From Euwallacea fornicatus (Eukaryota; Arthropoda; Insecta; Coleoptera; Curculionidae): a stretch of 64,000 nucleotides of DNA. Positions 47,297 through 58,000 of the stretch are shown one piece after another; position 1 is the stretch's first letter; each line of letters starts with the position of its first letter. Both the position numbers and the translations under genes were made by a program. The stretch covers positions 868,001 to 932,000 of the forward strand of contig NW_027096019.1 in the NCBI RefSeq assembly GCF_040115645.1. Reading direction: 5' to 3'. The notes under the pieces are model-generated. The model had not been told where the DNA came from, ran no database searches, and worked only from the letters and a program-made list of their open reading frames with translations.

Positions 47297-48806
47297 CACT
47301 GGATATTATCTAGAAGAAGTATCCCCTGCACTAATAATTAACCATTACCATACCACGTATGTTCCGTTTAACTTAACTAGCGTTAAGTTTGCGTTATCTC
47401 ATATATTTAGTAATATTTTAACTTTAAGATCCATGACGAACGAACTTGAAAACAGTGCACTCAATACTCTTTATTTTCACACCTCCAAACTCTTGAATGA
47501 CACTTATGATGCTTATGATAAACTTAGGGCACACCAAGAAAATAAACGAGAAAAACGAGGATTACTTAACTTCCTTGGGAGTGGTATTAAGTTCATCACA
47601 GGAAATTTGGATAACCAAGATTTAGAGATAATCACTCAAAATTTTGAAACTATAAAACATAATCAACTAAATTCAATTAGAAAAATCAATGATCTTAGTT
47701 CGCTTGCCGGAAATATCATGATTAAATTTAAAGAAACTATAGCGAAAATTAATGAAAATTCGAATCTTATCGCAAAAGAAATCTCGAATTTACACAATAG
47801 CATGACTTTAAGTCTTTCTATACAAGATCAATACATTCAATTAAATCAATTAAATCAAATGCTAGAAAAATTAGTAAGAGTTTTCTCGTTTGCGCATTTA
47901 GAAACTTTAGACTTAGAAATACTGTCAACTATAGAAATAAAAGAAATTTGGCACTATCTCCATTTGCATTATCCCAAAAATGCCCTTTGGCCCATAGATC
48001 ATTTAACAGAGTTAACGTTTATTTGCCGAACAGGCATGATGATACTTGATGAAACGGTTATCCTAGCAATTAAGATACCTATTTTTGAAAGCAACGTCTG
48101 TGACCTTCAAATGGTATATCCCATTCCTAATAATATATCAAAAATTATGATAAGTCCTACCAAATACTATTGTAATGAAATATGGTATAAAAATTGTAAA
48201 GAAGTAAATGCTAAATGGATGTGTGAAGATCCTCATGCCCATAGTTGCTCCTTAGGAGACTGTCATTATGCCTCTGTGAACAACAATTATCGAGTGCATA
48301 TATTAACTCATAAAAATGCCTTATTAGTTTGTGTAAAGACTTTCGAAATGATGTATGAAGATTGTTTTAAGTTTAAGGCAATAAGATTGGAAGGATGTTC
48401 AATTATTCAGAGTCAGTGTGATGTAATAATAGAAAATCACAAGTATTCACTAGCTGTTAATAATATAACAATGACATCCCCTAACGTAATAAAACCATAC
48501 TTAACAAACTATTCTTTAAACCTTCAATTAAAGCATTTGAAAGATCCAGGTTCAATTCAAGAAGATTTGCTAGAACCTCTTGAAATTGTAAATTTGATGC
48601 CATTAACTAACACCCACTATTTTGTAACAACTACTATTATAATTATTTTTAGTATTGTTATTTGTGTGTTAGGAGTTATATTTTACCAGTGGAAAAAGTG
48701 TAAACATTTAAAATTCATAAGTGTCAAAACCCTGCAAGAACTTGTCAACGAGGACGTTGAAAAAACTGAGGGTGGAGGAGAAATATCCCACAACCAAAGG
48801 AACTGA
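47243..48806 (+). CDS. env: Env glycoprotein, main exon (errantivirus / F-type fusion protein)
   Basis: Open frame of about 520 codons ending in TGA 48804-48806, inside the 3' LTR. There is no ATG at its 5' end; translation is expected from a leader AUG through splicing. Counting the GTG at 47280 as residue 1, a furin-type site KREKR lies at 89-93 (47544-47558), followed by a Gly-rich, hydrophobic fusion-peptide-like start (GLLNFLGSG), a hallmark shared by insect errantivirus Env and baculovirus F proteins. A helical stretch follows, then a cysteine-rich ectodomain at about 270-400 with several N-glycosylation sequons, a membrane segment at about 447-467 and a basic short tail. The protein would sit in the cell membrane and could mediate membrane fusion. 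The frame is uninterrupted. Confidence 0.88.
48768..48778 (+). other. Polypurine tract
   Basis: GAGGGTGGAGG directly precedes the 3' LTR and is all purine apart from one T. It is the expected primer for plus-strand DNA synthesis. The same bases encode part of the Env tail. Confidence 0.75.
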
Positions 48807-48987
48807 TGACTAATAATGCTGAGTGTGCATTCACGTTCTATAAAAGTGGTTGCACACAGAGAAACCTTAACATTAGTTACGTGTCAAAGCTTTTAGACAT
48901 AATCGCTGTTCGTACTATTGATTCACTAGTTTTAAGCCCTAAATAAATTTTTTTTAAAAGTGATTCCACTTGATCGCTCACTTAATT
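48779..48987 (+). repeat. 3' LTR (209 bp)
   Basis: Direct repeat of 41751-41959 with one difference (48948 t). It carries TATAAAAG at 48839-48846 and AATAAA at 48942-48947, the latter probably ending the element's transcripts. Its first 28 bases encode the last Env residues and stop codon. Confidence 0.96.
48942..48947 (+). terminator. Polyadenylation signal of the element's transcripts
   Basis: AATAAA followed by eight T in the 3' LTR. The position late in a short LTR is right for ending full-length and spliced RNA. Confidence 0.65.
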
Positions 48988-48991
48988 AGCT
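48988..48991 (+). repeat. Right target-site duplication (AGCT) of the LTR element
   Basis: Second copy of AGCT, after which the satellite continues as cgtcgaggtg exactly where it was cut at 41750. Confidence 0.9.
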
Positions 48992-49030
48992 CGTCGAGGT
49001 GATTCTGTGGTCAAATTTTGAAGGTAGTTG

Positions 49031-50796
49031 GAGCTCATTTGCCGAAGTTACGGAGGGTCAAAGTTTGAAAAGTCACGAAAGAAGTGTGTTTGTGCACATA
49101 AATCACTCGTTTTCTAGAAAACTCACCAAGATACAATGAAGCCTTATTTGTCATGTTAAAGAGCTCGTCGAGGTGATTCTGTGGTCAAATTTTTAAGGTA
49201 GTTGGAGCTCATTTGCCGAAGTTACGTAGGTTCAAAACTTGAAAAGTCACGAAAGAAGTATGTTTGTGCACATAAATTACTCGTTTTCTAGAAAACTCAC
49301 CAAGATACAATGAAGCCTTCTGAGACATGATGAAGAGCTCAACGAGATGATTCTATGATCAATTTTTCACGGAATTTGAAGCACATTTGCCGAAGTTACG
49401 GAGTTTCAAATCTTGAAAGGTCACGAAAGATGTGTGTTTGAGCACATAAATTACTCGTTTTCTAGAAAACTCACCAAGATACAATGAAGCCTTCTTAGTC
49501 GTGTGAAAGAGCTCGTTGAGGTGATTCTGTAGTAAAATTTTGAAGGTAGTTGGTGCTCATTTGCCGAAGTTACGTAGGTTCAAAACTTGAAAAGTCACGA
49601 AAGATGTGTGTTTAAGCACATAAATTACTCGTTTTCTAGAAAACTCACCAAGATACAATGAAGCCTTCTGAGACATGATGAAGAGCTCAACGAGATGATT
49701 CTATGATCAATTTTTCACGGAATTTGAAGCACATTTGCCGAAGTTACGGAGTTTCAAATCTTGAAAGGTCACGAAAGATGTGTGTTTGAGCATATAAATT
49801 ACTCGTTTTCTAGAAAACTCACCAAGATACAATGAAGCCTTCTTAGTCTTGTGAAAGAGCTCGTTGAGGTGATTCTGTGGTAAAATTTTGAAGCGATTTG
49901 GAGCTCATTTGCCGAAGTTACGGAGGGTCAAAGTTTGAAAAGTCACGAAAGAAGTGTGTTTGTGCACATAAATCACTCGTTTTCTAGAAAACTCACCAAG
50001 ATACAATGAAGCCTTATTTGTCATGTTAAAGAGCTCGTCGAGGTGATTCTGTGGTCAAATTTTTAAGGTAGTTGGAGCTCATTTGCCGAAGTTACGTAGG
50101 TTCAAAACTTGAAAAGTCACGAAAGAAGTATGTTTGTGCACATAAATTACTCGTTTTCTAGAAAACTCACCAAGATACAATGAAGCCTTCTGAGACATGA
50201 TGAAGAGCTCAACGAGATGATTCTATGATCAATTTTTCACGGAATTTGAAGCACATTTGCCGAAGTTACGGAGTTTCAAATCTTGAAAGGTCACGAAAGA
50301 TGTGTGTTTGAGCACATAAATTACTCGTTTTCTAGAAAACTCACCAAGATACAATGAAGCCTTCTTAGTCGTGTGAAAGAGCTCGTTGAGGTGATTCTGT
50401 AGTAAAATTTTGAAGGTAGTTGGTGCTCATTTGCCGAAGTTACGTAGGTTCAAAACTTGAAAAGTCACGAAAGATGTGTGTTTAAGCACATAAATTACTC
50501 GTTTTCTAGAAAACTCACCAAGATACAATGAAGCCTTCTGAGACATGATGAAGAGCTCAACGAGATGATTCTATGATCAATTTTTCACGGAATTTGAAGC
50601 ACATTTGCCGAAGTTACGGAGTTTCAAATCTTGAAAGGTCACGAAAGATGTGTGTTTGAGCATATAAATTACTCGTTTTCTAGAAAACTCACCAAGATAC
50701 AATGAAGCCTTCTTAGTCTTGTGAAAGAGCTCGTTGAGGTGATTCTGTGGTAAAATTTTGAAGCGATTTGGAGCTCATTTGCCGAAGTTACGGAGG
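49031..50796 (+). repeat. Five-monomer (870-bp) tandem duplication
   Basis: Two copies, 49031-49900 and 49901-50796. Markers cggagggtca are at 49051 and 49921, and ggtgctcatttg and gagcatataaat also repeat at 870 bp. The second copy ends at about 50797, where the word changes to cggaggttca. Confidence 0.87.
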
Positions 50797-50799
50797 TTC

Positions 50800-51864
50800 A
50801 AATCTTGAAAAGTCACGAAAGAAGTGTGTTTGTGCACATAAATTACTCGTTTTCTGGAAAACTCACCAAGATACAATGAAGCCTTATTAGTCGTGTTAAA
50901 TTACTCGTCGAGGTGATCCTGTGGTCAAACTTTGAAGGTAGTTGGAGCTCATTTGCCGAAGTTACGGAGGTTCAAAACTTGAAAAGTCACGAAAGAAGTA
51001 TGTTTGTGCACATAAATTACTCGTTTTCTAGAAAACTCACCAAGATACAATGAAGCCTTATTTGTCATGTTAAAGAGCTCGTCGAGGTGATTCTGTGGTC
51101 AAATTTTGAAGGTAGTTGGAGCTCATTTGCCGAAGTTACGGAGGTTCAAAACTTGAAAAGTCACGAAAGAAGTATGTTTGTGCACATAAATTACTCGTTT
51201 TCTAGAAAACTCACCAAGATACAATGAAGCCGTCTTAGTCGTGTGAAAGAGCTCGTCGAGGTGATTCTGTGGTCAAATTTTGAAGGTAGTTGGAGCTCAT
51301 TTGCCGAAGTTACGGAGGTTCAAAGCTTGAAAAGTCACGAAAGAAGTGTGTTTGTGCACATAAATTACTCGTTTTCTGGAAAACTCACCAAGATACAATG
51401 AAGCCTTATTAGTCGTGTTAAATTACTCGTCGAGGTGATCCTGTGGTCAAACTTTGAAGGTAGTTGGAGCTCATTTGCCGAAGTTACGGAGGTTCAAAAC
51501 TTGAAAAGTCACGAAAGAAGTATGTTTGTGCACATAAATTACTCGTTTTCTAGAAAACTCACCAAGATACAATGAAGCCTTATTTGTCATGTTAAAGAGC
51601 TCGTCGAGGTGATTCTGTGGTCAAATTTTGAAGGTAGTTGGAGCTCATTTGCCGAAGTTACGGAGGTTCAAAACTTGAAAAGTCACGAAAGAAGTATGTT
51701 TGTGCACATAAATTACTCGTTTTCTAGAAAACTCACCAAGATACAATGAAGCCGTCTTAGTCGTGTGAAAGAGCTCGTCGAGGTGATTCTGTGGTCAAAT
51801 TTTGAAGGTAGTTGGAGCTCATTTGCCGAAGTTACGGAGGTTCAAAGCTTGAAAAGTCACGAAA
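50800..51864 (+). repeat. Three-monomer (522-bp) tandem duplication
   Basis: The gccttattagtcgtgttaaattactcg monomer occurs at 50881 and 51403, 522 bp apart, each followed by the same two monomers (a gccttatttgtc and a gccgtcttag type). Related trimers recur at about 53440-54300. Confidence 0.82.
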
Positions 51865-52060
51865 GAATTATGTTTGAGCACATAAATTACTCGTTTTCTA
51901 GAAAACTCACCAAGATATAATGAAGCCTTATGAGTCATGATGAAGAGCTCAACGAGGTGATTCTATGATCAATTTTTTAAGCAATTTGAAGCACATTTGC
52001 CGAAGTTACGGAGGTTCAAAGCTTGAAAAGTCACGAAAGAAGTGTGTTTGTGCACATAAA

Positions 52061-55000
52061 TCACTTGTTTTCTAGAAAACTCACCAAGATACAATGAAGC
52101 CTTCTTAACTGTGTTAACAAGAGTTCGTCGATATGATTCTGTGGTAAAATTTTGAAGGTATTTGAAGCTCCTTTGCCGAAGTTACGGAGGTTCAAAGCTT
52201 GAAAAGTCACGAACGAAATGTGTTTGTGCACATAAATCACTCGTTTTCTAGAAAACTCACCAAGATACAATGAAGCCGTCTTAGTCGTGTGAAAGAGCTC
52301 GTTGAGGTGATTCTGTGGTAAAATTTTGAAGGTAGTTGGAGCTCATTTGCCGAAGTTACGTAGGTTCAAAACTTGAAAAGTCACGAAAGAAGTGTGTTTG
52401 TGCACATAAATCACTCGTTTTCTAGAAAACTCACCAAGATACAATGAAGCCTTCTGAGTCATGATGAAGAGCTCAACGAGGTGATTCTATGATCAATTTT
52501 TGACGGAATTTGAAGCACATTTGCCGAAGTTACGGAGGTTCAAATCTTGAAAAGTCATGAAAGATGTGTGTTTGAGCACATAAATTACTCGTTTTCTGGA
52601 AAACTCACCAAGATACAATGAAGCCTTATTTGTCATGTTAAAGAGCTCGTCGAGGTGATTCTGTGGTCAAATTTTGAAGGTAGTTGGAGCTCATTTGCCG
52701 AAGTTACGTAGGTTCAAAACTTGAAAAGTCACGAAAGATGTGTGTTTGAGCACATAAATTACTCGTTTTCTAGAAAACTCACCAAGATACAATGAAGCCT
52801 TCTGAGACATGATGAAGAGCTCAACGAGATGATTCTAAGATCAATTTTTTAAGCAATTTGAAGCACATTTGCCGAAGTTACGGAGGTTCAAAGCTTGAAA
52901 AGTCACGAAAGAAGTGTGTTTGTGCACATAAATCACTTGTTTCCTAGAAAACTCACCAAGATACAATGAAGCCTTCTTAACTGTGTTAACAAGAGTTCGT
53001 CGATGTGATTCTGTGGTAAAATTTTGAAGGTATTTAAAGCTCCTTTGCCGAAGTTACGGAGGTTCAAAGCTTGAAAAGTCACGAAAGAAGTGTGTTTGTG
53101 CACATAAATCACTTGTTTTCTAGAAAACTCACCAAGATACAATGAAGCCTTCTTAACTGTGTTAACAAGAGTTCGTCGATGTGATACTGTGGTAAAATTT
53201 TGAAGGTATTTGAAGCTCCTTTGCCGAAGTTACGGAGGTTCAAAGCTTGAAAAGTCACGAACGAAATGTGTTTGTGCACATAAATCACTCGTTTTCTAGA
53301 AAACTCACCAAGATACAATGAAGCCGTCTTAGTCGTGTGAAAGAGCTCGTTGAGGTGATTCTGTGGTCAAATTTTGAAGGTAGTTGGAGCTCATTTGCCG
53401 AAGTTACGGAGGTTCAAAGCTTGAAAAGTCACGAAAGAAGTGTGTTTGTGCACATAAATTACTCGTTTTCTGGAAAACTCACCAAGATACAATGAAGCCT
53501 TATTAGTCGTGTTAAATTACTCGTCGAGGTGATCCTGTGGTCAAACTTTGAAGGTAGTTGGAGCTCATTTGCCGAAGTTACGGAGGTTCAAAACTTGAAA
53601 AGTCACGAAAGAAGTATGTTTGTGCACATAAATTACTCGTTTTCTAGAAAACTCACCAAGATACAATGAAGCCGTCTTAGTCGTGTGAAAGAGCTCGTCG
53701 AGGTGATTCTGTGGTCAAATTTTGAAGGTAGTTGGAGCTCATTTGCCGAAGTTACGGAGGTTCAAAGCTTGAAAAGTCACGAAAGAAGTGTGTTTGTGCA
53801 CATAAATTACTCGTTTTCTGGAAAACTCACCAAGATACAATGAAGCCTTATTAGTCGTGTTAAATTACTCGTCGAGGTGATCCTGTGGTCAAACTTTGAA
53901 GGTAGTTGGAGCTCATTTGCCGAAGTTACGGAGGTTCAAAACTTGAAAAGTCACGAAAGAAGTATGTTTGTGCACATAAATTACTCGTTTTCTAGAAAAC
54001 TCACCAAGATACAATGAAGCCTTATTTGTCATGTTAAAGAGCTCGTCGAGGTGATTCTGTGGTCAAATTTTGAAGGTAGTTGGAGCTCATTTGCCGAAGT
54101 TACGGAGGTTCAAAACTTGAAAAGTCACGAAAGAAGTATGTTTGTGCACATAAATTACTCGTTTTCTAGAAAACTCACCAAGATACAATGAAGCCGTCTT
54201 AGTCGTGTGAAAGAGCTCGTCGAGGTGATTCTGTGGTCAAATTTTGAAGGTAGTTGGAGCTCATTTGCCGAAGTTACGGAGGTTCAAAGCTTGAAAAGTC
54301 ACGAAAGAATTATGTTTGAGCACATAAATTACTCGTTTTCTAGAAAACTCACCAAGATATAATGAAGCCTTATGAGTCATGATGAAGAGCTCAACGAGGT
54401 GATTCTATGATCAATTTTTTAAGCAATTTGAAGCACATTTGCCGAAGTTACGGAGGTTCAAAGCTTGAAAAGTCACGAAAGAAGTGTGTTTGTGCACATA
54501 AATCACTTGTTTTCTAGAAAACTCACCAAGATACAATGAAGCCTTCTTAACTGTGTTAACAAGAGTTCGTCGATATGATTCTGTGGTAAAATTTTGAAGG
54601 TATTTGAAGCTCCTTTGCCGAAGTTACGTAGGTTCAAAACTTGAAAAGTCACGAACGAAATGTGTTTGTGCACATAAATCACTCGTTTTCTAGAAAACTC
54701 ACCAAGATACAATGAAGCCGTCTTAGTCGTGTGAAAGAGCTCGTTGAGGTGATTCTGTGGTCAAATTTTGAAGGTAGTTGGAGCTCATTTGCCGAAGTTA
54801 CGGAGGTTCAAAGCTTGAAAAGTCACGAAAGAATTATGTTTGAGCACATAAATTACTCGTTTTCTAGAAAACTCACCAAGATATAATGAAGCCTTATGAG
54901 TCATGATGAAGAGCTCAACGAGATGATTCTAAGATCAATTTTTTAAGCAATTTGAAGCACATTTGCCGAAGTTACGGAGGTTCAAAGCTTGAAAAGTCAC

Positions 55001-58000
55001 GAAAGAAGTGTGTTTGTGCACATAAATCACTTGTTTCCTAGAAAACTCACCAAGATACAATGAAGCCTTCTTAACTGTGTTAACAAGAGTTCGTCGATGT
55101 GATTCTGTGGTAAAATTTTGAAGGTATTTAAAGCTCCTTTGCCGAAGTTACGGAGGTTCAAAGCTTGAAAAGTCACGAAAGAAGTGTGTTTGTGCACATA
55201 AATCACTTGTTTTCTAGAAAACTCACCAAGATACAATGAAGCCTTCTTAACTGTGTTAACAAGAGTTCGTCGATGTGATACTGTGGTAAAATTTTGAAGG
55301 TATTTGAAGCTCCTTTGCCGAAGTTACGGAGGTTCAAAGCTTGAAAAGTCACGAACGAAATGTGTTTGTGCACATAAATCACTCGTTTTCTAGAAAACTC
55401 ACCAAGATACAATGAAGCCGTCTTAGTCGTGTGAAAGAGCTCGTTGAGGTGATTCTGTGGTAAAATTTTGAAGGTATTTGAAGCTCCTTTGCCGAAGTTA
55501 CGGAGGTTCAAAGCTTGAAAAGTCACGAACGAAATGTGTTTGTGCACATAAATCACTCGTTTTCTAGAAAACTCACCAAGATACAATGAAGCCGTCTTAG
55601 TCGTGTGAAAGAGCTCGTTGAGGTGATTCTGTGGTAAAATTTTGAAGGTAGTTGGAGCTCATTTGCCGAAGTTACGTAGGTTCAAAACTTGAAAAGTCAC
55701 GAAAGAAGTATGTTTGTGCACATAAATTACTCGTTTTCTAGAAAACTCACCAAGATACAATGAAGCCGTCTTAGTCGTGTGAAAGAGCTCGTTGAGGTGA
55801 TTCTGTGGTAAAATTTTGAAGGTAGTTGGAGCTCATTTGCCGAAGTTACGTAGGTTCAAAACTTGAAAAGTCACGAAAGAAGTGTGTTTAAGCACATAAA
55901 TTACTCGTTTTCTAGAAAACTCACCAAGATACAATAAAGCCTTCTGAGTCATGATGAAGAGCTCAACGAGGTGATTCTATGATCAATTTTTGACGGAATT
56001 TGAATCACATTTGCCGAAGTTACGGAGGTTCAAATCTTGAAAAGTCATGAAAGATGTGTGTTTGAGCACATAAATTACTCGTTTTCTGGAAAACTCACCA
56101 AGATACAATGAAGCCTTATTTGTCATGTTAAAGAGCTCGTCGAGGTGATTCTGTGGTAAAATTTTGAAGGTAGTTGGAGCTCATTTGCCGAAGTTACGGA
56201 GGTTCAAAGCTTGAAAAGTCACGAAAGAAGTATGTTTGAGCACATAAATTACTCGTTTTCTAGAAAACTCACCAAGATATAATGAAGCCTTATGAGTCAT
56301 GATGAAGAGCTCAACGAGGTGATTCTATGATCAATTTTTTAAGCAATTTGAAGCACATTTGCCGAAGTTACGGAGGTTCAAAGCTTGAAAAGTCACGAAA
56401 GAAGTGTGTTTGTGCACATAAATCACTTGTTTTCTAGAAAACTCACCAAGATACAATGAAGCCTTCTTAACTGTGTTAACAAGAGTTCGTCGATATGATT
56501 CTGTGGTAAAATTTTGAAGGTATTTGAAGCTCCTTTGCCGAAGTTACGGAGGTTCAAAGCTTGAAAAGTCACGAACGAAATGTGTTTGTGCACATAAATC
56601 ACTCGTTTTCTAGAAAACTCACCAAGATACAATGAAGCCGTCTTAGTCGTGTGAAAGAGCTCGTTGAGGTGATTCTGTGGTAAAATTTTGAAGGTAGTTG
56701 GAGCTCATTTGCCGAAGTTACGTAGGTTCAAAACTTGAAAAGTCACTAAAGATGTGTGTTTGAGCACATAAATTACTCGTTTTCTGGAAAACTCACCAAG
56801 ATACAATGAAGCCTTATTTGTCATGTTAAAGAGCTCGTCGAGGTGATTCTGTGGTCAAATTTTTAAGGTAGTTGGAGCTCATTTGCCGAAGTTACGTAGG
56901 TTCAAATCTTGAAAAGTCACGAAAGAAGTGTGTTTGTGCACATAAATTACTCGTTTTCTGGAAAACTCACCAAGATACAATGAAGCCTTATGAGTCATGA
57001 TGAAGAGCTCAACGAGATGATTCTAAGATCAATTTTTTAAGCAATTTGAAGCACATTTGCCGAAGTTACGGAGGTTCAAAGCTTGAAAAGTCACGAAAGA
57101 AGTGTGTTTGTGCACATAAATCACTTGTTTTCTAGAAAACTCACCAAGATACAATGAAGCCTTCTTAACTGTGTTAACAAGAGTTCGTCGATATGATTCT
57201 GTGGTAAAATTTTGAATGTATTTGAAGCTCCTTTGCCGAAGTTACGGAGGTTCAAAGCTTGAAAAGTCACGAACGAAATGTGTTTGTGCACATAAATCAC
57301 TCGTTTTCTAGAAAACTCACCAAGATACAATGAAGCCGTCTTAGTCGTGTGAAAGAGCTCGTTGAGGTGATTCTGTGGTAAAATTTTGAAGGTAGTTGGA
57401 GCTCATTTGCCGAAGTTACGTAGGTTCAAAACTTGAAAAGTCACGAAAGAAGTGTGTTTGTGCACATAAATCACTCGTTTTCTAGAAAACTCACCAAGAT
57501 ACAATGAAGCCTTATTTGTCATGTTAAAGAGCTCGTCGAGGTGATTCTGTGGTCAAATTTTTAAGGTAGTTGGTGCTCATTTGCCGAAGTTACGTAGGTT
57601 CAAAACTTGAAAAGTCACGAAAGAAGTATGTTTGTGCACATAAATTACTCGTTTTCTAGAAAACTCACCAAGATACAATGAAGCCGTCTTAGTCGTGTGA
57701 AAGAGCTCGTTGAGGTGATTCTGTGGTAAAATTTTGAAGGTAGTTGGAGCTCATTTGCCGAAGTTACGTAGGTTCAAAACTTGAAAAGTCACGAAAGAAG
57801 TGTGTTTGTGCACATAAATCACTCGTTTTCTAGAAAACTCACCAAGATACAATAAAGCCTTCTGAGTCATGATGAAGAGCTCAACGAGGTGATTCTATGA
57901 TCAATTTTTGACGGAATTTGAAGCACATTTGCCGAAGTTACGGAGGTTCAAATCTTGAAAAGTCATGAAAGATGTGTGTTTGAGCACATAAATTACTCGT

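Larger units (their letters stand above)
41751..48987 (+). mobile_element. Complete errantivirus-like Ty3/gypsy LTR retrotransposon (endogenous retrovirus) with gag, pol and env
   Basis: A 7237-bp element with 209-bp direct LTRs, a primer-binding site, gag, a -1 shifted pol (protease, reverse transcriptase, RNase H, integrase in that order), an env reading frame, a polypurine tract and a 4-bp target duplication. All three genes are open from end to end. The LTRs differ at a single base (41920 g, 48948 t), so integration is recent. The LTRs run AG...TT rather than TG...CA, as in insect errantiviruses. The element is A+T-rich, unlike the R1-like insertion. The gene order, integrase motifs and furin-type Env support the errantivirus group; the exact lineage is not identified. 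It may be capable of movement, which cannot be judged from sequence alone. Confidence 0.96.

Noticed and set aside
47280..48806. Env starting at 47280
   Set aside because: The codon there is GTG, an unlikely start in a eukaryote. The frame is open further upstream to a good splice acceptor, so a spliced start is more plausible.
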